In this document: positions 49,676 through 58,469 of the stretch, one piece after another
Numbering within the stretch: position 1 is the stretch's first letter
Layout: each line of letters begins with the position of its first letter
Source: DASVRA01 sp036388855
GTDB taxonomy: Bacteria > Pseudomonadota > Alphaproteobacteria > Caulobacterales > Caulobacteraceae
Direction of reading: 5' to 3'
Assembly (NCBI GenBank): GCA_036388855.1
Contig: DASVRA010000023.1
Location: 1 to 64,000 of the forward strand
Length of the DNA: 64,000 nt
Notes under the pieces: model-generated
Seen by the model: only the letters and a program-made list of their open reading frames with translations
What the model was told of the DNA's origin: nothing
The model's database searches: none
Program-made: the position numbers and the translations under genes

Positions 49676-50779
49676 ATGGATATGGACTCGCTGCGCGCGG
49701 CGCTGCTGGCTTGGTACGACGTGAACGCGCGTGAGCTGCCCTGGCGCGTCGGCCCCGCCCGGCGGCGGGCCGGGGTGACACCTGATCCTTACAGGGTGTG
49801 GCTGTCCGAGGTGATGCTGCAGCAGACCACCATCCCTCACGCAACCCGCTATTTCCACGACTTCACCCGCCGCTGGCCGGCGGTGCAGGACCTGGCCGGC
49901 GCGCCCGAAGCCGAGGTGATGGCCGCCTGGGCGGGCCTGGGCTACTATGCCCGCGCCCGCAACCTGCTCGCCTGCGCCCGTGCGGTGGCGCGCGTGCACG
50001 GCGGCCGCTTCCCCGACACCGAAGGGGCCCTGCGCGCGCTGCCGGGCCTAGGCCCCTACACCGCCGCCGCGGTGGCGGCGATCGCCTTTGATCGCCCAGC
50101 CAACGTGGTCGACGGCAACGTCGAGCGGGTAACGGCGCGCCTATTCGCGGTGGAGGCGCCGCTCCCTGCCGCCAAGCCGGAACTGCGGCGGCTGGCGGCG
50201 ACGCTGGTAACGGACCAGCGGCCTGGCGACTGGGCGCAGTCGCTGATGGATCTCGGCGCTACCATCTGCCGCCCGAAGGCGCCGCTGTGCGAGCGCTGTC
50301 CTGTCGCAGCGCATTGCGCCGCCCGGGCGTCCAGGGAGCCGGACGCCTATCCCCGAAGGACGGCGAAGGCGGCTCGGCCCCACCGCGCGGGCTGCGTCTA
50401 CGTGCTGACCAACCGAGGGGCGGTCGCGCTCGTGCGGCGTCCGGACAAGGGACTGCTCGGAGGCATGCTGGGCCTGCCCACGGGCGCGTGGGTGTCAGCG
50501 GCTGCCGAGCCCGCCCCGCCGTTAGGGGCCGACTGGATTGCGGCGGGGCGGGTGACCCACGTGTTCACCCATTTCTCCCTGGATCTCGAAGTGCTGAGGG
50601 CCGAGGCGGAGACCCGCCTGCCCGCCCATCAGTGGCTGCCTGCGGCCGAAGCCCGGCTCGCCCTGCCCTCGGTATTCCGCAAGGCTCTGGACGTGGGGCT
50701 TCAACAGAAAAGTGTCGAAAACGCCGATGCGGGCCCCCTCGTGCGCGAGGCTCTAAGTTCCCGGTCCAGCGCCCGTTAG
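49676..50779 (+). CDS. mutY: A/G-specific adenine glycosylase MutY
   Basis: Removes adenine mispaired with 8-oxoguanine. ATG 49676 gives 367 residues. Catalytic E45 in LSEVMLQQT, helix-hairpin-helix LPGLGPYTAAAVAAIA, catalytic D146 in VVDGNVERV. Four iron-sulfur cysteines at C198, C205, C208 and C214 (ICRPKAPLCERCPVAAHC). The C-terminal NUDIX-like 8-oxoG recognition domain is at about 240-345 (VTHVFTHFSLDL). It lies on the strand opposite SMP-30 with 89 bases between starts, so a shared divergent promoter region is likely. Confidence 0.95.
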   Translation: MDMDSLRAALLAWYDVNARELPWRVGPARRRAGVTPDPYRVWLSEVMLQQTTIPHATRYFHDFTRRWPAVQDLAGAPEAEVMAAWAGLGYYARARNLLACARAVARVHGGRFPDTEGALRALPGLGPYTAAAVAAIAFDRPANVVDGNVERVTARLFAVEAPLPAAKPELRRLAATLVTDQRPGDWAQSLMDLGATICRPKAPLCERCPVAAHCAARASREPDAYPRRTAKAARPHRAGCVYVLTNRGAVALVRRPDKGLLGGMLGLPTGAWVSAAAEPAPPLGADWIAAGRVTHVFTHFSLDLEVLRAEAETRLPAHQWLPAAEARLALPSVFRKALDVGLQQKSVENADAGPLVREALSSRSSAR

Positions 50780-50850
50780 ACCTCGCGAACTTGGCTTTGA
50801 CGCCGCTGACGAAGCCTGGCGCGCGAGCAAACAACTTCGCCCACTCGTCT

Positions 50851-51771
50851 TCAGGTCAACAGGCCTCGAACGCCCGCCGCTGCGGACAGACGGGTACGCC
50901 GCCGCTCTTCCACCGCCACCAGGCCCACGCCGCCCATGGCCACGAGAGCGCCGGCCACCAATTGCCAGGTCAGCCGGTCGCCGAAGGCCGTCACTCCGAT
51001 CAGGGCCGTGATCAGGGGCGTGGCCAGCAAATATGGCGTCACGCGCCCGGTCTCGCGCCGCTGCACCAGCCAGAACAAGAGCGCGGAGGCCCCCACGGTC
51101 GAGACCAGACCGGCAAAGGCCACGCAGGCCCAGACGAACCAGCTGGCTCGCCGCGCCGCCTCCGGCAGGCCAGGCTCAAGCGTGAACGACAAGGCGAGCA
51201 GCACCGGCGCCGCCACAAGCGAGGTGCAGCCTTGGATCTTCAGCGCCCGGACCTCCGGCAGCTTGCGCACCAGCACGGTCGCGAAGGCCCAGAAGCTCGA
51301 GGCGATGGCGCCGATCACCACGGCGCCCAGGTCGGCCACCGTGTGCGGGTCCAGCGTCATGATCGCGCAGCCGACGAACGCCAGCGCCACGCCCGCCGCG
51401 GCCGACCGGCTCAGCCGCTCTCCGAGGATCAGCCAGGCGAACAGCACGGTGTAGGGCGCCCATAGCTGCAGCGTCACCCCGAACAGGCTGAGGTTCTCGA
51501 TATGGGCGAAGGCGATGTAGAGCAGGCCGAAGTGCAACGGCCCCGCGCAGATCACCACCGGCAGGAAGATGCGCCAGTTGGGGAACGGCGGCCGGATGAA
51601 CGGGAACAGCAGGCCGAGCGCCAGCAGGAACCTGACTCCGCCCACGAATAGCGGCGGCAGCGCCTCGGTGGCGAACTTAGCGGCGGCGTTGTTGACGCCC
51701 CAGACCACGATGATGGTGACGATCGCCGCCCACTCCAGCGCAGACAGCCGCGAGTCGCTTGGGTGCTCCAT
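50851..51771 (-). CDS. EamA-family DMT transporter
   Basis: Inner-membrane permease of the drug/metabolite transporter superfamily. 306 residues with about ten membrane helices and two EamA repeats (WAAIVTIIVVWGVNNAAAKF near the start; the second repeat begins at about 160, AVVIGAIASSFWAFATVLVR). The substrate cannot be predicted; relatives export amino acids or metabolites. It is followed on the same strand by nothing closer than mutY, which is convergent. Confidence 0.88.
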   Translation of the reverse strand: MEHPSDSRLSALEWAAIVTIIVVWGVNNAAAKFATEALPPLFVGGVRFLLALGLLFPFIRPPFPNWRIFLPVVICAGPLHFGLLYIAFAHIENLSLFGVTLQLWAPYTVLFAWLILGERLSRSAAAGVALAFVGCAIMTLDPHTVADLGAVVIGAIASSFWAFATVLVRKLPEVRALKIQGCTSLVAAPVLLALSFTLEPGLPEAARRASWFVWACVAFAGLVSTVGASALLFWLVQRRETGRVTPYLLATPLITALIGVTAFGDRLTWQLVAGALVAMGGVGLVAVEERRRTRLSAAAGVRGLLT

Positions 51772-51813
51772 CCAGGGCCGTTAGCCGATGGCGGCGGCCC
51801 CCGCCACCCCGCC

Positions 51814-52281
51814 TCAGAACGGGATCTCGTCGTCCAGCGGGAAGTCTTCCTTGGGGCCGGAGGACTGGCTGCGGGGGCCGGGGGTGAAGCCGCCGCCGTA
51901 GTCGCCCGAGCCGCCGCCCGCGCCCTCGGCGCGGCCGTCGAGCATGGTCAGCTCGCCCCGGAACTTCTGCAGCACGATCTCGGTGGAGTATTTCTCCTGG
52001 CCGGAATTGTCGGTCCATTTGCGCGTCTGGATGGAGCCCTCGACATAGACCTTGGAGCCCTTGCGCAAGTAGCTCTCAGCCACGCGCACCAGGTTGTCGT
52101 TGAAGATAACCACCCGGTGCCACTCGGTCTTTTCCTTGCGCTCGCCGGAGCTCTTGTCGCGCCACTGCTCGGAGGTGGCGATGCGCAGGTTGGCGACACG
52201 ATCGCCCGAGCTCAGGGAGCGGATTTCCGGGTCGGCTCCGAGGTTGCCGATCAGGATCACCTTGTTGACGCTGCCCGCCAT
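51814..52281 (-). CDS. ssb: Single-stranded DNA-binding protein
   Basis: Coats single-stranded DNA in replication and repair. 155 residues: OB-fold (about 1-112, SVNKVILIGNLGADPEIRSL, TEWHRVVIFNDNL, GSKVYVEGSIQTRKW), a Gly/Ser-rich linker and the acidic tip DFPLDDEIPF that recruits partner proteins. Length is normal for an alphaproteobacterial SSB. It is separate from uvrA, its usual divergent neighbour in many genomes. Confidence 0.96.
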   Translation of the reverse strand: MAGSVNKVILIGNLGADPEIRSLSSGDRVANLRIATSEQWRDKSSGERKEKTEWHRVVIFNDNLVRVAESYLRKGSKVYVEGSIQTRKWTDNSGQEKYSTEIVLQKFRGELTMLDGRAEGAGGGSGDYGGGFTPGPRSQSSGPKEDFPLDDEIPF

Positions 52282-52396
52282 CGTCGTCTCTCCCTTTGCG
52301 CCCGCGCTCCGGCGGGGCTTCCGATCACCCTAGCGGGCCTTCCGGGCCGCGCCAGCACCAACACTCTAGTTCTCGTTATGTTCTTGTAAGCGCATC

Positions 52397-52427
52397 GCCC
52401 GCGGCAAGGCAAGAGCCTGCCGCGGGC
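52397..52427 (-). terminator. Hairpin downstream of hppA
   Basis: GCCCGCGGCA (52397-52406) and TGCCGCGGGC (52418-52427) form a perfect 10-base stem with a small inner GGC/GCC stem in the loop. It lies just after the hppA stop and before ssb. There is no good T-run in the hppA direction, so termination efficiency is uncertain. Confidence 0.45.
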
Positions 52428-52438
52428 GTGCGTGTAGC

Positions 52439-54562
52439 TTAACCGATCCCGTGCGCCAGCACCGCGAGCAGCAGCAGCGCCACGATGTTGGTGATCTTGA
52501 TCATCGGGTTCACGGCCGGGCCGGCGGTGTCCTTGTAGGGGTCGCCGACGGTGTCGCCGGTGACCGCCGCCTTGTGGGCCTCGGAGCCCTTGCCGCCATA
52601 TTCGCCCTCTTCGATCAGCTTCTTGGCGTTGTCCCAGGCGCCGCCGCCCGAGGTCATCGAGATGGCGACGAACAGGCCGGTGACGATCACGCCCATCAGC
52701 ATGGCGCCCAGCGCCGCGAAGGCCTCGGCCTTGCCGGCGATCAGGTTGATCACGAAGAACAGCACGATCGGCGAGACGACTGGCAGCAGCGACGGCACGA
52801 TCATCTCCTTGATCGCCGCCTTGGTCAGGATGTCGACGGCGCGCGCGTAGTCGGGCTTGGCCTTGAATTCCATGATCCCGGGGATCTCGCGGAACTGGCG
52901 GCGGACTTCCTCGACCACGGCTCCGGCCGCGCGGCCGACAGCGGTCATCGACATGCCGCCGAACAGGAACGGCAGCAGGCCGCCGAACAGCAGGCCAACC
53001 ACGACATACGGATTTGAGAGGTCGAAGCGCACCTCGCCCAGGCCGGCGAAGTAGGGGAACTCCGCCCCGTTGGCCGAGAAGTAGCGCAGGTCTGAGGTGT
53101 AGGCGGCGAACAGCACCAGGGCGCCCAGACCCGCCGAGCCGATGGCGTAGCCCTTGGTCACCGCCTTGGTGGTGTTGCCGACCGCGTCAAGCGCGTCGGT
53201 GGAGACCCGCACTTCCTTGGGCAGCCCCGCCATCTCGGCGATGCCGCCGGCGTTGTCGGTGACCGGGCCGAAGGCGTCGAGCGCCACGATGAAGCCGGCC
53301 AGCGACAGCATGGTGGTGGTGGCGATGGCGATGCCGAACAGGCCCGCCAGGATGTAGGTGACGATGATGCCGACGATGATCACCAGCGCCGGCAGGGCGG
53401 TGGACTCCAGCGACACGGCCAGGCCCTGGATCACGTTGGTGCCGTGGCCGGCGACGGAGGCCCGGGCCACAGACTTCACCGGGCGGAAGCCGGTGCCGGT
53501 GTAGTATTCGGTGATCATCACGATGGCGGCGGTGACCGCCAGGCCCACGACGCCGCACCAGAACAGGTCCATCGCCTCAATGGTGCGCCCGCCCGCCGTG
53601 ACCGCATCGGGCGCGATGTAGTTCACCACCGCCCAGACCGCCGCGATCGACAGCACGCCGGTGACGATCAGGCCGCGGTAGAGCGCGCCCATGATGTTCT
53701 GGCTCTTGCCGAGACGCACGAAAAAGGCGCCGATGATCGAGGTGACGATGCAGACGCCGCAGATGGCCAGGGGCAGCAGCATCATGTTGTCCACGGCGTC
53801 GGAGCCGCGGAAGAAGATCGCCGCCAGAACCATGGTGGCCACGGTGGTCACCGCGTAGGTCTCGAACAGGTCGGCGGCCATGCCGGCGCAGTCGCCAACG
53901 TTATCGCCGACGTTGTCGGCGATGGTGGCGGGGTTGCGGGGGTCGTCCTCGGGGATTCCGGCCTCGACCTTGCCGACCATGTCGCCGCCGACGTCCGCGC
54001 CCTTGGTGAAGATGCCGCCGCCGAGACGGGCGAAGATGGAGATCAGCGAGGCGCCGAAGCCCAGCGCCACCAGGGAGTCGATGACCTCACGGCTGGTAAT
54101 CTCCAGGCCCATGACTTCAGTTAGGATGAAGAAGTAGCCCGCCACCCCGATCAGGGCGAAGCCAGCCACCAGCATGCCGGTGATCGCGCCCGAGCGGAAC
54201 GCCAGGCTGAGGCCCCGCGCCAGGCTTTCCGACGCGCCCTGGGCGGTGCGGACGTTGGCGCGCACCGAAATCAGCATGCCGGCGAAGCCCGCCAGACCCG
54301 AGAGGATCGCGCCGATGGCGAAGCCGAGCGCAGGCCTCCAGCCGAGCAGCAGGAACACCGCGACCAGGATCACCGCGCCGACCATGGCGATGGTGGTGTA
54401 CTGGCGGCGCAGGTACGCCTGGGCGCCTTCCTGGATGGCGGCGGCGATCTCGCGCATCCGGTCGGTGCCGGTAGGCGCCTTCATCAGCGATCCGGTCTGG
54501 ACCACGCCGTAGAGCACCGCCAGCAGGCCCGCGGCGATGACCAGGAGGAGTTGGAGACTCAT
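52439..54562 (-). CDS. hppA: Proton-translocating membrane pyrophosphatase (K+-insensitive type)
   Basis: Integral membrane pump that couples pyrophosphate hydrolysis to proton export. ATG 54562 (MSLQLLLVIAAGLLAVLYG) gives 707 residues with about 16 helices. The substrate loop GGDMVGKVEAGIPEDDPRNP and DNVGDNVGDCAGMAADLFE are intact. The motif GNTTKA in the GNTTKAVTKGYAIG segment has Lys where K+-dependent enzymes have Ala (GNTTAA), which indicates the K+-independent proton-pumping class. It stands alone with a long 5' region. Confidence 0.95.
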   Translation of the reverse strand: MSLQLLLVIAAGLLAVLYGVVQTGSLMKAPTGTDRMREIAAAIQEGAQAYLRRQYTTIAMVGAVILVAVFLLLGWRPALGFAIGAILSGLAGFAGMLISVRANVRTAQGASESLARGLSLAFRSGAITGMLVAGFALIGVAGYFFILTEVMGLEITSREVIDSLVALGFGASLISIFARLGGGIFTKGADVGGDMVGKVEAGIPEDDPRNPATIADNVGDNVGDCAGMAADLFETYAVTTVATMVLAAIFFRGSDAVDNMMLLPLAICGVCIVTSIIGAFFVRLGKSQNIMGALYRGLIVTGVLSIAAVWAVVNYIAPDAVTAGGRTIEAMDLFWCGVVGLAVTAAIVMITEYYTGTGFRPVKSVARASVAGHGTNVIQGLAVSLESTALPALVIIVGIIVTYILAGLFGIAIATTTMLSLAGFIVALDAFGPVTDNAGGIAEMAGLPKEVRVSTDALDAVGNTTKAVTKGYAIGSAGLGALVLFAAYTSDLRYFSANGAEFPYFAGLGEVRFDLSNPYVVVGLLFGGLLPFLFGGMSMTAVGRAAGAVVEEVRRQFREIPGIMEFKAKPDYARAVDILTKAAIKEMIVPSLLPVVSPIVLFFVINLIAGKAEAFAALGAMLMGVIVTGLFVAISMTSGGGAWDNAKKLIEEGEYGGKGSEAHKAAVTGDTVGDPYKDTAGPAVNPMIKITNIVALLLLAVLAHGIG

Positions 54563-54738
54563 GTTGCGAAGCGCCCTTCGGGTTTGCGCGGATGGAGGAC
54601 CGCCGGACGGAGGAACAGGGCGCACCGGCCCGCGCGCGATCTCGCGCCGGCAGGAGCCCCCCGGAAAAAGCGCGCTCCCTTTGCCAAATGCCGCGCCTGT
54701 GCGCAACCACGTCCGTTCTCCCGCTCAGGGAGAGGCGC

Positions 54739-55149
54739 CTAGGGATTGCGCACTTGCCGCTGCGGCTGGGCGCGCAGGACCTGGACGCCGGTGACCGCGC
54801 CCCGTCCGGCGATGCGGACCGATTCGGCCAGGATCACCGCGCGCAGCTTCGCCTCGTCCACCTTGTTGTTGTCGCCCGGCGGAGCCAGCCGGGTGCGGTG
54901 GGCGGCGCGCACCAGGGCGTCGCGGAAGTAAGGCTCCTTCTCGCGCAGCTTCTCCGCGTCGGCGCCTGGTGAGAGCGTCAGGCGCAGGTTGACATAGACG
55001 TAGTTGACCAGCCGCCCCTCAGACACCACCGGCAAGGGCAAGGGCGACATCAGCAGGGTCGGCGCCGCGCCGCTTTTTTCCGCCTTGCCCGAGGCGAAGG
55101 CGGGGCCGGAAAGCGCAACTGTTGCGGCGAGAATGGCGTGGCGAAGCAT
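54739..55149 (-). CDS. Small secreted hypothetical protein near hppA
   Basis: From ATG 55149 the protein has 136 residues and begins with a signal peptide (LRHAILAATVALSGPAFASG). In-frame GTG codons at 55194 and 55188 are other possible starts, and no start has a clear ribosome-binding site. The mature part contains LVNYVYVNLRLTLSPG and KEPYFRDALVRAAHRT, which look like one strand-helix domain. This recalls FliL-type or other periplasmic domains, but I do not recognise the family. It lies between thiL and hppA on the same strand. Confidence 0.6.
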   Translation of the reverse strand: MLRHAILAATVALSGPAFASGKAEKSGAAPTLLMSPLPLPVVSEGRLVNYVYVNLRLTLSPGADAEKLREKEPYFRDALVRAAHRTRLAPPGDNNKVDEAKLRAVILAESVRIAGRGAVTGVQVLRAQPQRQVRNP

Positions 55150-55215
55150 CAGACTGTGATGCCGCAGAACGGTTAGCGTCGCGTTCACCCTCACAGGAGC
55201 TCTCGCTTGCCGAGG

Positions 55216-56292
55216 CTAGCTGTGACGCCAGCCGAGGCGGACAATGGATTGCGGCGCATCTCCGCGGAAGACTTCAAGGCCCTGCCCGGCTTCTACCCTG
55301 CCGATCACGGTCAGCGGCGCGTCCGCGGGGGCGGCCCCGATCATCACGTGGGCGTCGCCGGCCGAGGCGGTGCAAACGACTTCGTAGTCGTCGCCCCCAG
55401 CCGCCAAGGCGCTCAGGGCGGTCGAGCGGTCCGGCTGCCGCTGGAGCCATCCCGCGGCGGCGGAGGAGAGCGGCAACATCTCGAGGTCCAGCCACAGGGC
55501 CACGCCGCTGGCGTCCGCAATGTGGCCGGCGTCGGCGAGCAGGCCGTCCGACACGTCGGTGGCCGCGCCCGCGTGGCGCCGCAGCGCTTCGCGCAGGTTC
55601 AGGCGCGGGCGGGGCAGGCGGTAGCGGCCGGCGAGCCGGTCGCGCTCCGCGTCCGGCAGATCATCCAGCTCCCCCCGCGCCGCCAGCAGGCCGAGCCAGC
55701 CGTCCCCGATCGTGCCGCTGACCAGGAGGAGGTCGCCCGGTCGCGCGCCGGAGCGCTTCACCGTCCGCCCCTCCGGCGCCCACCCCAGCGCCGCAACCGA
55801 GGCGGTGAAGGGACCGGGCGTGGAGGTGGTGTCCCCGCCGAACAGTTTCAGCCCGAACTCCGCCTGGTCCCGGGCGAGGCCCTCGGCGAACCGTTCGCGC
55901 ACCTGCACGTCCCAGGTCCCGGGCCAGGAGATGGAGAGGAAGTAGCCGTAGGGCTCCGCCGCCTTGGCGGCGAGGTCGGAGAGGTTCACCCGCAGCAGCT
56001 TGCGCGCGACAAGGTCAGGCGGATCGCCGGGAAGGAAGTGGACGCCTTCGACGATGGCGTCGGTCGTGACCACCAGCTCATGGCCAGGGCGGCTCGGGAT
56101 CACCGCGGCGTCGTCGGAGAGGCCGAGGGCCTCGGGCGCGCTCTGGGTCAACGGGCGCAGCACCCTGGCGATGAAGTCGAATTCGTCGAGATTTCCCGGC
56201 AGCCTCGCCTCCTCGTCATCCTGAGGAGCCCGCGTCAGCGGGCGTCTCGAAGGACGCACAGGCGGTGGCGCGTGGTTCGAGACGCGGCGCAT
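55216..56292 (-). CDS. thiL: Thiamine-monophosphate kinase with a repeat-encoded N terminus
   Basis: Phosphorylates thiamine monophosphate to the cofactor. The family core starts at DEFDFIARVLRPL. It continues with LSDDAAVIP, LVVTTDAIVEGVHF, LFGGDTTSTPG, VSGTIGDGWLGL, ATDVSDGLLAD and AAGGDDYEVV. The codons before it are GGA AAT CTC GAC with no ATG, GTG or TTG nearby. The nearest usable start is ATG 56292, inside a family C repeat, which also supplies an AGGAG nine bases upstream. The result is 358 residues, about 35 longer than usual. A GTG at 56259 is an alternative. It follows nusB. Confidence 0.92.
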   Translation of the reverse strand: MRRVSNHAPPPVRPSRRPLTRAPQDDEEARLPGNLDEFDFIARVLRPLTQSAPEALGLSDDAAVIPSRPGHELVVTTDAIVEGVHFLPGDPPDLVARKLLRVNLSDLAAKAAEPYGYFLSISWPGTWDVQVRERFAEGLARDQAEFGLKLFGGDTTSTPGPFTASVAALGWAPEGRTVKRSGARPGDLLLVSGTIGDGWLGLLAARGELDDLPDAERDRLAGRYRLPRPRLNLREALRRHAGAATDVSDGLLADAGHIADASGVALWLDLEMLPLSSAAAGWLQRQPDRSTALSALAAGGDDYEVVCTASAGDAHVMIGAAPADAPLTVIGRVEAGQGLEVFRGDAPQSIVRLGWRHS

Positions 56293-56316
56293 TCGCGCCG
56301 CTCCTCACCATGACGA
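56213..56316. repeat. Composite inverted repeat, family C copy 1 (contains thiL start)
   Basis: It begins TCGTCATCCTGAGGAGC (56213) and ends GCTCCTCACCATGACGA (56316), which are reverse complements with small mismatches. Internally the halves GCGTCTCGAAGGACGCAC and CGTGGTTCGAGACGC also pair. The second copy is at 59481-59594 inside ribD, with the two halves in swapped order. It covers the ribosome-binding site and the ATG of thiL. Confidence 0.8.
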
Positions 56317-56338
56317 AAATTATTGGTCGGCAGAAGGG

Positions 56339-56863
56339 CTAAGGCCGCACGTCCCGCGCAACCACGTCGAGCGCGGCGTTGACGAAGCCGGGTTCGGGGC
56401 CGTCGAAGAAGGCGTTCGCGATCTCGACGTATTCGTCGATGGCCACTTCGGCCGGCGTGTCCAGGCGCATCAGCTCGAAGGCCGCCGCGCGCAGGGTGGC
56501 GCGCAGGGTGGCGTCGATGCGTTCGAGCTTCCAGCCTTGGGCCAGGCGGCGGGCGACGGCGCGGTCCACCTCGGCCTGATCGGTCACGACCCCCCGGACC
56601 AACTCGGCGAAGAAGGCTTCGTCGGCGTGGGCCATTGGGGCGCCTTCGAGGTCGCGCTCGAAGCGATGCTCGGCGAATTCGCGGATCACCTGTTCGACGC
56701 CGGCGCCCGACAACTCCATCTGATACAGCGCCTGCACGGCGGCGAAACGGGCGACGGTGCGGGCGCGGCGGCCGGCGGAGGTGAGCGGACGCTCGGCCTG
56801 CTTGGCCTCGCCGGCCGCCTGCAGCTGCTCGAACGCCTCGGAGAGGGAGCGGGCCTCGGTCAA
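56339..56863 (-). CDS. nusB: Transcription antitermination factor NusB
   Basis: Binds boxA RNA with S10 in rRNA antitermination. The start is probably TTG 56863: it overlaps the ribH stop (TTGA) and has GGAGG six bases upstream. That gives 174 residues; there is no ATG in a sensible place. The all-helical NusB domain runs from about residue 30 (ARTVARFAAVQALYQMELSG). It includes the conserved ARRLAQGWKLERIDATLRATLRAAAFEL stretch and DEYVEIANAFFDGPEPGFVNAALD, as in the family. Confidence 0.93.
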   Translation of the reverse strand: MTEARSLSEAFEQLQAAGEAKQAERPLTSAGRRARTVARFAAVQALYQMELSGAGVEQVIREFAEHRFERDLEGAPMAHADEAFFAELVRGVVTDQAEVDRAVARRLAQGWKLERIDATLRATLRAAAFELMRLDTPAEVAIDEYVEIANAFFDGPEPGFVNAALDVVARDVRP

Positions 56864-57324
56864 CGCAGGCCTCCGAGCAGGCGGCGGCGCAGGGCGATCA
56901 TGTCCAGGCAGGCGCGGGCGGCCGCGCCGCCCTTGTCGCCTTCGGAGACGCGGGCGCGGGCCCAAGCCTGAGGGTCGTCCTCGACGGTGAGAATCCCGTT
57001 GCCGATGGCGAGCTTGCAGCTGACCGACAAGTCCATCAGGCCCCGCGCGGATTCGTTCGCCACGATATCGAAATGGTGGGTCTCGCCGCGGATCACGCAG
57101 CCCAGCGCTACGTAGCCGTCAAAGGCGACGCCGGCGGCGCGGTGGCCGGCGTCCTCGGCGAAGGCGATGGCGGCGGGGATCTCCAGCGCGCCCGGCACGC
57201 TGACCGTCTCGCAGTCGGCGCCGTAGGCGGTCAGCGCGTCGGTGGCGCCGCGGAGCAGTTCGTCGGCGAGGTCGCCATAGAAGCGGGCCTCGACGATCAG
57301 CACCCGCACCCGGTCCTCGATCAC
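56860..57324 (-). CDS. ribH: 6,7-dimethyl-8-ribityllumazine synthase
   Basis: Penultimate step of riboflavin synthesis, condensing the pyrimidinedione with dihydroxybutanone phosphate. GTG at 57324 overlaps the ribBX stop; 154 residues. Family motifs: VEARFYGDLADELL, VPGALEIPAAI, ALGCVIRGETHHFDIVANES (catalytic His in GETHHFD), IGNGILTVED. The stop overlaps the nusB start, a coupling common in proteobacteria. Confidence 0.96.
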   Translation of the reverse strand: MIEDRVRVLIVEARFYGDLADELLRGATDALTAYGADCETVSVPGALEIPAAIAFAEDAGHRAAGVAFDGYVALGCVIRGETHHFDIVANESARGLMDLSVSCKLAIGNGILTVEDDPQAWARARVSEGDKGGAAARACLDMIALRRRLLGGLR

Positions 57325-58469
57325 GCGCGGCCCTCCGGCACGGGGCGGAAGTCGAGGATGCGCAAGCCGTAGCCCTCCAGCCCCGCCGGATGGATCGGGC
57401 GGGCGGTGAGCAGCACCATGTCGCGCACGCCCAAGTCGAGCAGGATCTGGGCGCCGACGCCGTAGTCCCTGAGCGCACGGCCGTGCGGGTCGGGCGCGGC
57501 TCCGCCGAAGCGCTCGGAGACGCCGCTGGGGTTAAGATCGCGGATGAACACGACCACCCCGCCTTCGGGATTACCGGCGATGGCGCGCAGGGCGGCGGCG
57601 GCGTAGTCGCGCCGGGAGTCGGCGCGGCCGAGGATGTCGGCGGTGATGTCGATCTGGTGCATGCGGACCAGGGTCGGGCGGTCGGGGTCGATGCGGCCTT
57701 TGACCAGCGCGATGTGCTCGGCGCCGTCGATGGTGTTGCGGTAGACCACCATGCGGAACTCGCCGCCATGGGCGCTCTCGAACGGGCGCTCCAGCACGCG
57801 CTCGACGTAGCGCTCGGTGCGGCGGCGGTAGGCGATCAGGTCGGCGATGGCGCCGATCTTCAGGCCGTGCAGCTGGGCGAAGGCGATCAGGTCGGGCAGG
57901 CGCGCCATCGAGCCGTCGTCGTTCATCACCTCGCAGATCACCCCGGCGGGGTAGAGGCCCGCCAGCCGGGAGATGTCGACGGCCGCCTCGGTGTGGCCGG
58001 CGCGGACCAGCACGCCCCCCTCGCGCGCCACCAAGGGGAAGACGTGGCCCGGGGAGACGATGTCGTCGGGGCCCCTGGTGGGGTCGATGGCCACCGAGAC
58101 GGTGCGGGCGCGGTCATGGGCGGAGATGCCGGTGGTCACGCCCTCGCGCGCCTCGATCGAGACGGTGAAGGCGGTGCGGTGGGCCTCGCGGTTCTCGGCG
58201 GCCATGGGGGGCAGGCGCAGCTGGCGGGCGCGGTCTCCGGTGATGGCGAGGCAGATCAGGCCACGCGCGTGCTTGGCCATGAAGTTGATCTGCTCGGGCG
58301 TGGCCATCTGGGCGGGGATGATGACGTCGCCCTCGTTCTCCCGCTCCTCGGCGTCCACGAGGACGTAGGGGCGGCCCTCGCGCGCGTCCTCGATCACGTC
58401 CTCGATCGGGCTGATCGGGTCGTCGTGGGCGCGGTCGTTGGCGACGATGAGGCTAGGCTGCTGTTTCAT
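57321..58469 (-). CDS. ribB: 3,4-dihydroxy-2-butanone-4-phosphate synthase with degenerate GTP cyclohydrolase II domain (RibBX)
   Basis: Makes dihydroxybutanone phosphate from ribulose 5-phosphate. ATG 58469 gives 382 residues and overlaps the ribE end by 17 bases. The RibB half (about 20-215) has DAEERENEGDVIIPA, FMAKHARGLICLA and TGISAHDRARTV, with RAGHTEAAVDI. The RibA-like half keeps HIALVKGRI but reads VRMHQIDITADILGRADSRR where GTP cyclohydrolase II has its zinc cysteines (CxGDxxxSxRCDC). No cysteine ligands remain, so it is probably the inactive RibX type known in Proteobacteria. A genuine ribA should be elsewhere. Confidence 0.93.
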   Translation of the reverse strand: MKQQPSLIVANDRAHDDPISPIEDVIEDAREGRPYVLVDAEERENEGDVIIPAQMATPEQINFMAKHARGLICLAITGDRARQLRLPPMAAENREAHRTAFTVSIEAREGVTTGISAHDRARTVSVAIDPTRGPDDIVSPGHVFPLVAREGGVLVRAGHTEAAVDISRLAGLYPAGVICEVMNDDGSMARLPDLIAFAQLHGLKIGAIADLIAYRRRTERYVERVLERPFESAHGGEFRMVVYRNTIDGAEHIALVKGRIDPDRPTLVRMHQIDITADILGRADSRRDYAAAALRAIAGNPEGGVVVFIRDLNPSGVSERFGGAAPDPHGRALRDYGVGAQILLDLGVRDMVLLTARPIHPAGLEGYGLRILDFRPVPEGRA

